Notes: generated by a model from the letters alone, not told the origin. A stretch of DNA of 58,058 nt from an uncultured Clostridia bacterium (GCA_944389475.1 CALXMM010000013.1:1-58058); one strand, 5' to 3'. Positions 27,836-37,935 are shown, numbered from the stretch's first letter. Numbers and translations: made by a program.

Positions 27836-27864
27836 TTTATAACATATTTTTACATTATTTTCAA
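27836..27864 (-). promoter_or_regulatory. Promoter upstream of the gene remnant
   Basis: TTGAAA and TATAAA on the minus strand at 17-base spacing. With the terminator at 27457-27504 it would give a transcript of about 370 bases. Confidence 0.55.
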
Positions 27865-27916
27865 TCATTTTTCATCTACATTATTCGAGCTTTTTCGAGA
27901 TTAAAATATTATAAAA

Positions 27917-27950
27917 AGTACCTATAAAGTATTTCTACTCTATAGGTACT
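27917..27950 (-). terminator. Terminator of the giant adhesin gene
   Basis: AGTACCTATA and TATAGGTACT enclose a 14-base loop, about 80 bases past the 28032 stop. Confidence 0.8.
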
Positions 27951-28031
27951 CAATTTTTCTTTTGTATATTTAGCATAATTTATCTTATGTTTTTATATAC
28001 TTATACTTTGTTTCTTAAGTCTTATCTGCTT

Positions 28032-31000
28032 CTATTTTTTATTATTCTTCTTTTGTCTCTTTGTTAGAACTACTGCATATCTTAATGTTACACTTTCTAG
28101 TCCTACTAATGCTAGTAAAGCTATTAATAATCCTACTGGGAATTCACCTGTTTCTACACTTATTGATACTGTTGCATTATCCTTATTATCTTTATCATTT
28201 CCATCTTTAAATCCTGGTACATTATCTGTTTCTGTTAATGTTACTTCATTAACCTTATTACCCATATTGTTTCCAGATGTCTTCCAGTTTAATAATACTG
28301 TGTATTCTTTAGTTTCTCCGGCTCCTATTTCTGGTATTACCTTTCTTAGGACTCCGCCATTTTCTTCCCATGTTCCATCATTATTTGCTAAAGTCATTCC
28401 TTCTGGTAATTTGTCTTCTATTATTGCTCTTCCTTCTACTTCTCCTGTGTTCATTACTTTTATCTTGTACTCTACTTGTACACTTGTGTTCTCTGTGCTC
28501 TTTCTATAGATATCTACTTTTTCTAGTTTTCCATTTGTTGCATTTCTTCTATTTCCATTTACTATAATTGCAGATATTTCTTTTTCTACTCCTATATTAA
28601 ATGGTTTTGGTTCGTAATAATAGTAAACATCTATTGTATTGTTAACTACATCTTTTCCATTTTCATCCTTTGTAATCTCTACTTTCATCTTACCATTTGG
28701 TTCCTCTGGACTTTCTACTAATTTATAGTATTCAAAGTCTTTTGGAGTCGTTGTGTAATCATCTTGGTTTTGTCCTTCTATAATAACTTGTGATGATTGT
28801 AGTTCTCCTGTTTCTGGATTTGTTTCTTCTATTTCTTTTCCTGTTGTTCGATCTACATAGTGTACTATTACTTTTGCGGGTTGATAGTAATAGTATGTTA
28901 CAACTTGTTTTTCTTCTCTCATTGTTCCCTGAGCATTTGTTGGTAATACATTATTTCCATCTTTATCTTCTGTTACTAATTCGTAACTTAAGAATTCTTT
29001 TGAACTTGTAGTATATTCATCTCCAACATGTCCATTGTAGATTGTTGGTTCTGCTAGCTCTTCTCCTGTTACTATGTCTATGTGATGTTCTTCTACTACT
29101 GCTTTTCGTATGTAGTAATATGTTACTACTGTTTTGTTGTTTGTTATATTACCATTTTCATCTGTTTCTACTGATAGAGTTCCATCTTTGTTTAATGGTA
29201 CTTCTACTAAGTCATAACCTTCAAATGTCTTTTGCTCAGTTGTATATGGGTCGCCCTCATGTTTTGTATTATCTATTATTTGGTCTGTTAAAGGTTTTCC
29301 CGTTGTTTTATCTATGTAGTTTACTTCTAATACTGCTTTCTTTATGTAATAGTAATTTACTGTTACAAGTTCTTCTCCCATTGTTCCACTTGCGTTATTT
29401 GGATCTTTGGCTGTTACTCTGTCATATCCTTCAAAATTCTTTGGTGGTATGTTGTAGTTTTGTCCTACTTGTACTTGATGTTCTTTTGTATACAATACTT
29501 TTCCTGTCTTGTCATCTATGTGGTTTTCTATTAATCCTGTATATACTGGCTCATACCAATATATTAAGGTTTGTTCTTCTTTTGTCATCTTAATTGTTGT
29601 TGGATTTGGGCTTTGTATTAATCTATATCCTGTGAATTCTTTTGAGTTTGTTACGAATTTATCCCCAACTAATCCTTCTTCTGTTCTTGGTGTCTCTAAA
29701 TCTTTTACTATTTCTCCTGTCTCTGGATTTCCTTCCACATATCTTACTGTTGCTTTTGTGTTTTGTAGATAATAGTATGTTACATTTGTATCTGCTACTG
29801 TCATTGTTCCTTGAGTGTTTCCACTGTTAGAAACTAATGTATATGTTTTACCATCTTTTGTTATTGTATCTTTCTTATGTTCTGTATCTGTGTTGTATGG
29901 GTCATCTACATGTCCATCGATTTGCTCATTATCTGATAAAACTAGGTTATTTGAATCATCTGAGTCTCCATCCTTCTCTAAATAATGTATTATTACTTTT
30001 GCTGGTTTTAATCTGTAATAATATATTACTTCTTGTGGATTCTTTTCATCATATTTCCTAATTGTTCCTTCTTCTTCTCCAACTGTTTCTTCTTTTACTA
30101 ACTCATATTTTTCGTTTACATTTGTTGCTGGCTCTGTTTTATATGGTTCATTTTCTTTTCCTTCTATTACTCCATCTGGAATCTCGGTTCCATTTGTATC
30201 TGGCACTCTATTTGTAGTTTTTGTTCCATCTGGATTCATGATGTAATGATGTACTGTTACTTTTCCGTATATATTTGTATTTTTTACTGTAGTTCCTATT
30301 ATTGCACTATCATAATATTTTAAATCTCCTGTATTCTTCTCTTCCTCTGTTAATGTATATTCTATTTCTTGCTTGTTTTCATCATATTTTGGTAAGTCTA
30401 CAAACATATCATTCCATTTATTTGGATTTGTACTATCTTGTGTTGTTGTACTTTCTTCTGTTCCTGGTTTTGCTACCTCTAATGTTCTTTCACTTCCATC
30501 ACTTCCTGTTAGCTTGAATACCACTTTCGTTGGTCTTTGTCCTAATTTGTTATCATTATCTTCCCATATCTTACTTACTGGTATATTTACTGTGAATTGC
30601 GTTGTTGTTGTCCAATTCGCTGTTACTTCATCACTTGTCATCTCTGGTGTTTCATATTCTATATGTCCTGATACAACATTTTTTATACTTACTGTTCCTT
30701 GACTTATATCTTTATATACTACTTTTATTTTCTTATTTATCGTTACTTCTTTTGCTTCTGTCATTTGTATATTTTCTACTCGTTGTTCCCATGTTATCGT
30801 TTTACTTGCTTCATCATATGTTCCACCATCTAAGTCTTCTAAAATATTTGTTTTCGTTGTATCTATTGCATATGGTAATGTATCTACTATTTTTATTATT
30901 GCTGTTCCCTCATAATCTGTTATCTCTGCTTTATAACTTATGTTGTATGTTATTTCATTATCCAAACTATCTATTTTTGCTGTTCCATCTTTTGTTATGC

Positions 31001-34000
31001 TTTGCTCATCTTTTGGCTCCACATATGTATTTGTTATAGTAAATCCATTTGTTGTATTTCCACTTACTTCTTTGTTTTTATAGAATGATAAATCCCCGGT
31101 ATTCTTCTCTTGCTCTTCTACTGTGTAATTTATTTCTTGCAAATCTGTAGTATATTTTGGTAATCCACTAAATGTATATCTCCAACTGTTACCATCATTT
31201 AATTCTTGCCTTCCCACTTCATTTTCTCCATTTTTTATTACTGCTATTATTCCATCTGGTCTCTTTTTAGCTTCATCGTTATTATCTTCCCATACTTTAT
31301 TTACTGGTATATCTATTTTCCTTATTGCTAATCCTGCATTTACGTTTTCTTCTACTAATATTGGACTTTGTAAGCTATCTAATCTTGTTATTTCATCTGT
31401 TTCTGCTGTATCTGTATTAAACTTACTATTTATCTCTACATTTGTTCCTACTTCTTTTTCTGTTAAATAATAATATGTACTATCATATTCTACTTTTACT
31501 TTATACTTTCCTCTTGATAAATCTCTAAATTCATATTCTCCATTTTCATTTGTTGTAGTCGTTGCTACTTCACTGTTATTTGATGTGTTTATTAATTTTA
31601 ATGTAACATTGCTTAAATATTTTTCTCCATTATCTATTACTCCGTTCGTATTGCTATCTTGCCATACCTTTCCTTCTATATACCTATTTACTACTCTTGC
31701 TGTTACTATTGAGGACTGCATTTGTTCTGAATTACTATATACTTGTGCCATTACATTATTTGAATAAACATCTTTGGCACTATTTCCATTTGTAGCAAGT
31801 TTTACAGTTACTTCTATTTTTGTATTTCCGGCTACTTCTCCTTTTATTGCTATTCCTTTTGATGATTTATTTACATCTCCATTAGAAATACTCTCCCATA
31901 TATTATCCGTTCCTATTCCCGTATCTTTTGCTGTCATTCCTTTTACATTATCAGAATTTGTTGAATAAATCTTCAAATTATCTATTTCCTGACTACTTCC
32001 ACCTACTGTTTGAATTACATTTATATTTTTTAATGTATATGTTCCATTAAAGTTACTTCCTCTACTATCTCCATTATATGGTAAAATATCTAACATTTGA
32101 AAATCTGGTACTGCTGTTTCCGTTTTATTTTCATAAGTTATTTTAAATGTTACATCTCCATTCTTCTCAATTATTGGTGTTTCTACTTCTTTGTATAACC
32201 TGTGGCTCTCTAAGTTTATTACATTTATTGATACTGTCGAAGTTCTAAAGCTTATATCACTATTTCCTATCTTAGAAATACCATCACTTCCTACAACTTC
32301 TGATACTACATATTTTGCTTCATATTGTGTTCCATTTGCCGCTTCATTATCTATCCTTGCATCAAATGTTATCGGTGTTATTTCTTGCCCAGATGTACAA
32401 TTATATGCATACCATACTAATGTAGTACTTCCATCACTATTTTTATTTATCTCTGGTTCTGTATAACTATCATCCCCTCTTTTACTACTTCCAGGTATAT
32501 ACTCTAATCCTTTTTGTATTGTTACTTCATTTTTTAATGTTACATTACTTATTTGAGTACTTAAATTACTATTTGCATCTAATTGTGGCTCTACACTATA
32601 TGTTACTGTATTTTCATTTTTACCTAGGTCATAATTTACTTTTGCAGCGTTTGAACTATCAATAGCTTTTATATCTCCATAAAGACTAGCTCCTACTACT
32701 AATACTGTATTTCCATATAAAGTACCTCCCGAATGTGTTCCAGAAACTATATTACCATTTAAATCATACTCTGTTTTTATATAATTTAAATTCCCAGAAT
32801 CATATGTTGGAGTTGGCCATTGTACGTTTTTATTTGTAATAGTATATACACTTCTATCTAATTTATCTATCCACATTCTCGTTCTTTGAGTTGTTCCGTA
32901 TGTTTTTCCAATAGTTGCATTTTCTTTAACCTTCAATGGAATAACTAAAATATTATTTTGCCCTGTTATACTTTCAATATATCCTCCTGTAGTTTCTGCA
33001 TATACTCCTATACATATCTTTCCATTTGGTATATCTTCTATATTGTCATAAATGTCCATATCTTCTATATTTGCATTATTCATCTCTGTTTGGCTTGTCC
33101 AATTAGTTCCATCTTTTTTTGTTACATACCATATTTTAAAAGTAGGATTTCCATCCATATATTGAATCCTATATTTAGCACCATTACCATAATATACTGG
33201 TTCAAATCCCTCGCCATCAAATTTTATAAATTTATCTCCTGTATAAATATCATTATCATTATTCATACTCATTATAAATTTAGCCATAAGTTGTATATTA
33301 CTATTTATTACAGCTCTTCCATTCCCAGAATCATATGAACTTCCCAAAGGCTGACCATACATATTTACTACCAATAGATCTTGAGAATATCCACCATTCT
33401 TATATAAAACGTGTTGTTCCCTAATACTATCATCATTATTATATATTTGCACATTTGTTAGCTTATCTGTTAATGATGTTATTTTTAAATTACTATCACT
33501 AATTGTTAAATAATAGTTTCTATCTTTAACTTCACTTGCTTCATTATCTGGTACAAATATTTGCATATATCCTACACTAAATGTTCCTATACTGTCTGTA
33601 TATATTTTGCCTCTTGAAGGGGCTGATGAATAAGAAGAACTATAATGTGGAAAGATTCCATTAAAATCATAATTGTTAATAGTTACCTTTAATTTGTTTT
33701 CTTCCTGAACTATTTTTATATTTCCAGATTCATACGTTGAATAATCATCATTTACATATATTCCTAATGGCAAATATCTATCATAAAGTTGAGCACTATC
33801 ACTACCATACATATCTCTTCCGTTAATTGAACCTACATTATTATTTGTCCAATCATTTATTCTATAATTCCATAATATTGGTGTACATTCACTTGTTATA
33901 TCTTCTAGTTCTGTTGAACCTAATTTACTTCTTTCTAATTTTAAATTAATATCAAATGATATTTCTCCTTTTGGATATTCTAGTCCTTTTAATCCTTTTG

Positions 34001-34907
34001 ATTCATTATCATTAGATAGTTGAACAGTAAATCCATATCCATACATTCTTCCAGATGTTTCACCTTCACCATAATCTACTGTTGCTTTTTTTGACAAAAA
34101 TCCAGTATTACTATGTAACTGTACATTATATTTACCTGCCGCACTAACTATTACTTTCTCAGCTGTAGTTGTTACTTTCTCTCCATCATCATTTCCATCT
34201 ATATTAAAATTAAAAGTAGGTATTATTTCCGTTCCATTTCCAGCTCCATAAATTTGAAGTACAAATACTAGAGTTTGCTTAGCAGAAGATGATGTCTCCG
34301 TATCTGCTACTGTATAACTTCCAGTTACAGTTCTACCATCACCACTTACTTGTCCGTTTTGTATCCATGCCATTGAGCTTAAATCCCACTTCATTACATC
34401 ACTACATGTCTCTGGCAATGTTGCCTCTACATTTATCTTAGACCCAGCTATCGCTTTATTATACTTTGAATTCATTGTTAAGTCCACTGTCCATGTTACT
34501 TGGTCAAATGAACGAACTATGTTATTATTTTCACTACTATCATTTCCAGGTTGGTCATCACTATCAAATGGTCCTGTTCCTGTTTTGGTGCTTATTATTG
34601 TTGCATCACTTACAACTGCATTAGATGTGTTTGCATTTCTTAAATTTCCACCTATTGCACCTAATATTCCATCTCTTGTTTTTGGATTTATAAAAATTAC
34701 AGACACGCAGAAAATAGCTAATATTAAAAATATTAGCATTGTCCATTTTATTATTCTCTTTTTATCCATCACTTTTAGAGCAGTTCTTTCTCCTGCTCCT
34801 TTATTTTTGTTTAAACTATCTGTGTGTGTGGGTGTGTGTGTGGGGGTGTGTACAGCCCCAACGTTTTCAGGCTGCATATTTTTTATGTCCTTATTTTTTC
34901 TTTTCAT
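28032..34907 (-). CDS. Giant mucin-binding-type surface protein (SdrD-B, Cna-B, MucBP repeats)
   Basis: About 2291 residues from the ATG at 34907 (MKRKNKDIKN), chosen because AGGTG lies 10 bases upstream and the promoter at 34952-34980 leaves too short a leader for the ATG at 34937. The first 47 residues are a polar tail containing HTPTHTPTHT, encoded by a GT/CA tract. A membrane helix follows (IKWTMLIFLILAIFCVSVIF), then a long beta-rich region and one SdrD-B module (IEGKVWQDSNTNGVID). Next come two Cna-B modules (IPVNKVWEDNN and IPVSKIWEDND) and seven MucBP-type repeats (about 1590-2100, such as KVIVHYVDRTTGKEI). A DUF11-like module (FNIGVEKEI) and a C-terminal ETGEFPVG plus membrane helix and Lys-rich tail close the protein. 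MucBP repeats bind mucin glycans in lactobacilli; the ligand here is inferred. A two-component system lies directly upstream. Confidence 0.88.
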   Translation of the reverse strand: MKRKNKDIKNMQPENVGAVHTPTHTPTHTDSLNKNKGAGERTALKVMDKKRIIKWTMLIFLILAIFCVSVIFINPKTRDGILGAIGGNLRNANTSNAVVSDATIISTKTGTGPFDSDDQPGNDSSENNNIVRSFDQVTWTVDLTMNSKYNKAIAGSKINVEATLPETCSDVMKWDLSSMAWIQNGQVSGDGRTVTGSYTVADTETSSSAKQTLVFVLQIYGAGNGTEIIPTFNFNIDGNDDGEKVTTTAEKVIVSAAGKYNVQLHSNTGFLSKKATVDYGEGETSGRMYGYGFTVQLSNDNESKGLKGLEYPKGEISFDINLKLERSKLGSTELEDITSECTPILWNYRINDWTNNNVGSINGRDMYGSDSAQLYDRYLPLGIYVNDDYSTYESGNIKIVQEENKLKVTINNYDFNGIFPHYSSSYSSAPSRGKIYTDSIGTFSVGYMQIFVPDNEASEVKDRNYYLTISDSNLKITSLTDKLTNVQIYNNDDSIREQHVLYKNGGYSQDLLVVNMYGQPLGSSYDSGNGRAVINSNIQLMAKFIMSMNNDNDIYTGDKFIKFDGEGFEPVYYGNGAKYRIQYMDGNPTFKIWYVTKKDGTNWTSQTEMNNANIEDMDIYDNIEDIPNGKICIGVYAETTGGYIESITGQNNILVIPLKVKENATIGKTYGTTQRTRMWIDKLDRSVYTITNKNVQWPTPTYDSGNLNYIKTEYDLNGNIVSGTHSGGTLYGNTVLVVGASLYGDIKAIDSSNAAKVNYDLGKNENTVTYSVEPQLDANSNLSTQISNVTLKNEVTIQKGLEYIPGSSKRGDDSYTEPEINKNSDGSTTLVWYAYNCTSGQEITPITFDARIDNEAANGTQYEAKYVVSEVVGSDGISKIGNSDISFRTSTVSINVINLESHRLYKEVETPIIEKNGDVTFKITYENKTETAVPDFQMLDILPYNGDSRGSNFNGTYTLKNINVIQTVGGSSQEIDNLKIYSTNSDNVKGMTAKDTGIGTDNIWESISNGDVNKSSKGIAIKGEVAGNTKIEVTVKLATNGNSAKDVYSNNVMAQVYSNSEQMQSSIVTARVVNRYIEGKVWQDSNTNGVIDNGEKYLSNVTLKLINTSNNSEVATTTTNENGEYEFRDLSRGKYKVKVEYDSTYYYLTEKEVGTNVEINSKFNTDTAETDEITRLDSLQSPILVEENVNAGLAIRKIDIPVNKVWEDNNDEAKKRPDGIIAVIKNGENEVGRQELNDGNSWRYTFSGLPKYTTDLQEINYTVEEQEKNTGDLSFYKNKEVSGNTTNGFTITNTYVEPKDEQSITKDGTAKIDSLDNEITYNISYKAEITDYEGTAIIKIVDTLPYAIDTTKTNILEDLDGGTYDEASKTITWEQRVENIQMTEAKEVTINKKIKVVYKDISQGTVSIKNVVSGHIEYETPEMTSDEVTANWTTTTQFTVNIPVSKIWEDNDNKLGQRPTKVVFKLTGSDGSERTLEVAKPGTEESTTTQDSTNPNKWNDMFVDLPKYDENKQEIEYTLTEEEKNTGDLKYYDSAIIGTTVKNTNIYGKVTVHHYIMNPDGTKTTNRVPDTNGTEIPDGVIEGKENEPYKTEPATNVNEKYELVKEETVGEEEGTIRKYDEKNPQEVIYYYRLKPAKVIIHYLEKDGDSDDSNNLVLSDNEQIDGHVDDPYNTDTEHKKDTITKDGKTYTLVSNSGNTQGTMTVADTNVTYYYLQNTKATVRYVEGNPETGEIVKDLETPRTEEGLVGDKFVTNSKEFTGYRLIQSPNPTTIKMTKEEQTLIYWYEPVYTGLIENHIDDKTGKVLYTKEHQVQVGQNYNIPPKNFEGYDRVTAKDPNNASGTMGEELVTVNYYYIKKAVLEVNYIDKTTGKPLTDQIIDNTKHEGDPYTTEQKTFEGYDLVEVPLNKDGTLSVETDENGNITNNKTVVTYYYIRKAVVEEHHIDIVTGEELAEPTIYNGHVGDEYTTSSKEFLSYELVTEDKDGNNVLPTNAQGTMREEKQVVTYYYYQPAKVIVHYVDRTTGKEIEETNPETGELQSSQVIIEGQNQDDYTTTPKDFEYYKLVESPEEPNGKMKVEITKDENGKDVVNNTIDVYYYYEPKPFNIGVEKEISAIIVNGNRRNATNGKLEKVDIYRKSTENTSVQVEYKIKVMNTGEVEGRAIIEDKLPEGMTLANNDGTWEENGGVLRKVIPEIGAGETKEYTVLLNWKTSGNNMGNKVNEVTLTETDNVPGFKDGNDKDNKDNATVSISVETGEFPVGLLIALLALVGLESVTLRYAVVLTKRQKKNNKK
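34821..34851 (-). repeat. GT/CA microsatellite in the 5' coding region of the adhesin
   Basis: An interrupted GT-repeat with 3- and 5-base G runs, reading HTPTHTPTHT in the coding frame. A gain or loss of two bases, or of one G, would shift the frame. Confidence 0.85.
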
Positions 34908-34951
34908 GTTCCAAATACACCTACTTTTCCTCATCATAACTTATTGTTTTT

Positions 34952-34980
34952 ATTGTATCTACTTATATTAAATAAGTAAA
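34952..34980 (-). promoter_or_regulatory. Probable promoter of the giant adhesin gene
   Basis: TTTACT (four of six) and TACAAT (five of six) at 17-base spacing on the minus strand, 45 bases upstream of the ATG at 34907. Confidence 0.5.
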
Positions 34981-35016
34981 TAGAGCACTGTTTCTCATTT
35001 TTGAAACAATGCTCTA
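34981..35016 (-). terminator. Hairpin between the sensor kinase and the adhesin gene
   Basis: TAGAGCACTGTTTC and GAAACAATGCTCTA pair around an 8-base loop, about 70 bases past the kinase stop. Most likely the terminator of the kinase operon. It abuts the adhesin promoter. Confidence 0.75.
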
Positions 35017-35085
35017 TCACTTTACGGATGCTATTTTTCGACATCTAATATTATTTTTTTGTTACATCACACAAAAATATTTTTT

Positions 35086-37143
35086 CTACACTCTTTTAAA
35101 CTTAATCGCAACTTTAAACAAATCTCCATCCAAGAAAATATCAAATTTTCCATCTTGCAATTCTGTTAAACTTTTAGCAATGGAAAGACCTAATCCACTA
35201 CCTTCCGTATTTCTAGACTTATCACCACGTACAAATCTTTGCATTAATTCATCTGCAGAAATATTTAGTTCTTCTTTTGATATATTCTTTATATAAATAG
35301 CTACCTCTTCTTCTTCTAAAACACAATCAACATAAACTCTAGAATTTTCTTCCGCATATTTTGCTACATTACTATAAACATTTTCTAAAACTCTATATAA
35401 ATGCCTATTATCTGCTTTAATATATACATCCTCTTCTGGTAATTTACTAATAACCTTTAAACCACGTTTATTAAATCTATCTTCAAATTCTCCAGTTACT
35501 TGATTTAATAATTCCTTAACATTTAAAACTTCCTTTGTAATTTTAATATTTCCAGATGATGCCTTAGATGCTTCCACCAAATCTTCTATCAATTTTTTTA
35601 GTCTTTGAGATTTATTATCTAGCACATCTATATATTCTTTTGCTTTTGAATCTTGAATATTTTCCTGCTTTAACAAATCAACATAATTTATAATTGAAGT
35701 AAGAGGTGTTTTTATATCATGTGATACATTTGTTATTAATTCTGTCTTTAATCTTTCGCTCTTTAAACTTTCTTCTATAGCATTAGAAAATCCTCCCGCT
35801 ATATCATTAATATAAACTACAAGTTCTTTCAAAAGTCCAGTATATAAAGATTCATCAATTTTAATTTTTGTATCACCCTTATATATTTTTTCAACTGCAT
35901 CATGTATTTCCTTTAATTTATTTACTTGTTTCATTATTTTAAAATAACACCATATCCAAAATATAATATCTAAAACAATTCCAAATTCTCTAAACATTAA
36001 AATTAATAATCCAGATATTCCTACTATTCCAATAAAATATAAAGCAATTTTTCTTCCTATATTTTTATTATTAGCAAAAATATTTTTTGCATTTTTATAT
36101 TTCGCAATTACCCATTTTATAAATCTATAAGTAAGAGTATTTCTTAAAAAAGTATGTGCTTTTATTCTCTTTACTAATGTTCCAACTCCGCATAGCATAC
36201 TTAATATAGAGAAATATCCAACTAACATAACAAGTACTAAACTTAAATTAATGTCAACGGAAATAATACTTAAAGTAATCACAAATAAAGAAGCTTCAAC
36301 TGCAATTAATAAAAAGTATCCTAAAACTAATAATTCCAAAGGAATTTTATCGTGCCAAGACAAATATATTTCTTCTTTATCTTTTACCTTTCCGACAGTA
36401 TATATTAAATAAACAACTTCCAATACTCCTATTAAAATGCTAACAGCTAAAGTTGGATATGAATATTTATACAATTTTTGCATTTGATTATATAAAGCAC
36501 TATTAATTGTAATATCATTTGTAGCATATACATTTTGAACCGTTTCATCAAAAGCAGTATAATATTGTTTATTTACAGAAAAATTGCTTAAATTTTGCAT
36601 TTCTGTATTTCTAACTATATTTTCTTCTGATAATCTATCTATATTTGTTTGAATTTGATTATTAGAAATAGACCAATATTTTTTATTAGTTGTAATTTCT
36701 TCTTTTAATTTTTCCAAACTATTTGTTTTCCCTGTTTGTTGAATATTTGTATAAGCTATTTTTGTTTCATCATTTATTAACAAATAAATAAATTTCCTTT
36801 TATTATGATTTGTTTGATAATATATTTTATATTCTCCATCTTGAATGCTAATTGGTGAAGTCTCCGTATCTTCTCCAGGGTGTATTCCATTACCATATTC
36901 ATCAATAAAATACCCCTCTTCTACTTCATTATTTAAACTCACTCCTATACGTTCAACTTCAGACATATACGAATCTACAAACATATCCGTATCATAGAAA
37001 TTTGTATTATTTCTAATTTCTGAATGAGCCACAGAATAATATATAACTATACAATCAATTATTATAACCATAATAAAAACTGGCAACGTTAAAAATGCAA
37101 AAATTTTTAATCCTTGATTTTTAAAAATATTTTTCTCTTCCAT
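35086..37143 (-). CDS. Membrane sensor histidine kinase
   Basis: 685 residues. An N-terminal membrane helix (about 12-35) and an extracellular sensor loop of roughly 190 residues are followed by several more membrane helices (about 225-400). The kinase core starts at SHDIKTPLTSIINYVDLLK, with phospho-acceptor His475, and continues with an ATPase domain: N box NVYSNVAKYAEE and G2 box GSGLGLSIAKS. It should phosphorylate the OmpR-type regulator encoded just upstream. The 93-base gap between the two genes holds two palindromic repeats. Signal unknown. Confidence 0.93.
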   Translation of the reverse strand: MEEKNIFKNQGLKIFAFLTLPVFIMVIIIDCIVIYYSVAHSEIRNNTNFYDTDMFVDSYMSEVERIGVSLNNEVEEGYFIDEYGNGIHPGEDTETSPISIQDGEYKIYYQTNHNKRKFIYLLINDETKIAYTNIQQTGKTNSLEKLKEEITTNKKYWSISNNQIQTNIDRLSEENIVRNTEMQNLSNFSVNKQYYTAFDETVQNVYATNDITINSALYNQMQKLYKYSYPTLAVSILIGVLEVVYLIYTVGKVKDKEEIYLSWHDKIPLELLVLGYFLLIAVEASLFVITLSIISVDINLSLVLVMLVGYFSILSMLCGVGTLVKRIKAHTFLRNTLTYRFIKWVIAKYKNAKNIFANNKNIGRKIALYFIGIVGISGLLILMFREFGIVLDIIFWIWCYFKIMKQVNKLKEIHDAVEKIYKGDTKIKIDESLYTGLLKELVVYINDIAGGFSNAIEESLKSERLKTELITNVSHDIKTPLTSIINYVDLLKQENIQDSKAKEYIDVLDNKSQRLKKLIEDLVEASKASSGNIKITKEVLNVKELLNQVTGEFEDRFNKRGLKVISKLPEEDVYIKADNRHLYRVLENVYSNVAKYAEENSRVYVDCVLEEEEVAIYIKNISKEELNISADELMQRFVRGDKSRNTEGSGLGLSIAKSLTELQDGKFDIFLDGDLFKVAIKFKRV

Positions 37144-37158
37144 ATCACCACTTCCTTT

Positions 37159-37234
37159 TGAACTTTAGGGACGGTCCTTAAAGTTCAAATTTTATGTTAA
37201 TCTAATGAACTTTTAGCTCCGTCCCCAAAGTTCA
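37159..37234. repeat. Two palindromic TGAACTTT...AAAGTTCA repeat units
   Basis: Unit 1 is 37159-37187 and unit 2 is 37206-37234. Each has TGAACTTT and AAAGTTCA arms around a GGGACGG-type core, on opposite orientation. A related half copy lies at 5159-5180 (GGGACGGACC then TTAAAGTTCA). A similar core forms the terminator at 44918-44945. Confidence 0.8.
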
Positions 37235-37236
37235 CT

Positions 37237-37935
37237 TTAAATATCTTCTATTTTATAACCGATACCCCAAATTACCTTTAGGTATTTAGGTTCACGTGGG
37301 TTTATTTCTATTTTTTCTCTTATGTGTCTAATATGTACTGCAATTATATTCTCTGCTCCATATGATTCTTCTTCCCAAACATTTTCGTATATCTGTGAGA
37401 TGGAAAAAACTTTGCCTTTATTCTTTGTTAAAAACTTTAGAATATTGTATTCCGTAGGTGTTAGCTTAATATGTTTTCCATCTACAGTAACTTCTTTTTT
37501 ACTGTCATCTATTACTAATTCTCCAGATTGATATATATCATCATTTTTTTCTGTTTTGTTAATACTTCCAAGTTTTGTATATCTTCTAATTTGTGAATTA
37601 ACTCTTGCTATTAATTCCATTGGATTAAATGGCTTTGTTATATAGTCATCCGCACCCTCGTTTAATCCTTTTATTTTATCATAATCTTCAGATTTAGCAG
37701 AAAGCATTATAATTGGTATAGATTTACTTTCTCTTACTTTTTTTGCAACATCTATTCCATCTATTTCCGGCATCATTATATCTAATATAATTAAATGTAA
37801 TTCCGTATTATCAATTATTTTTAATGCTTCTTTTCCATTATAAGCCTTATAAATTTTATATCCTTCTTTTTCTAAATATATTTCTATTGCATTTACTATT
37901 TCTTTGTCATCATCACATACTAAAATATTGTACAT
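37237..37935 (-). CDS. OmpR/PhoB-family response regulator
   Basis: 232 residues. The receiver domain (1-115) has the acidic pocket CDDD near residues 7-10, the phospho-acceptor Asp52 in LIILDIMMPEIDG, and Lys in the ITKPF motif. The winged-helix DNA-binding domain (about 135-230) shows LTPTEYNILKFLTKNKGKVF and the HIRHIREKI recognition helix. It is the first gene of the pair, followed by its kinase. The nearest downstream target candidate is the giant adhesin gene. Confidence 0.95.
   Translation of the reverse strand: MYNILVCDDDKEIVNAIEIYLEKEGYKIYKAYNGKEALKIIDNTELHLIILDIMMPEIDGIDVAKKVRESKSIPIIMLSAKSEDYDKIKGLNEGADDYITKPFNPMELIARVNSQIRRYTKLGSINKTEKNDDIYQSGELVIDDSKKEVTVDGKHIKLTPTEYNILKFLTKNKGKVFSISQIYENVWEEESYGAENIIAVHIRHIREKIEINPREPKYLKVIWGIGYKIEDI

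Noticed and set aside
28267..31039. Plus-strand Leu-rich open frames opposite the MucBP region
   Set aside because: They are antisense shadows of Thr/Glu/Asn-rich repeats in the adhesin and show no family features.
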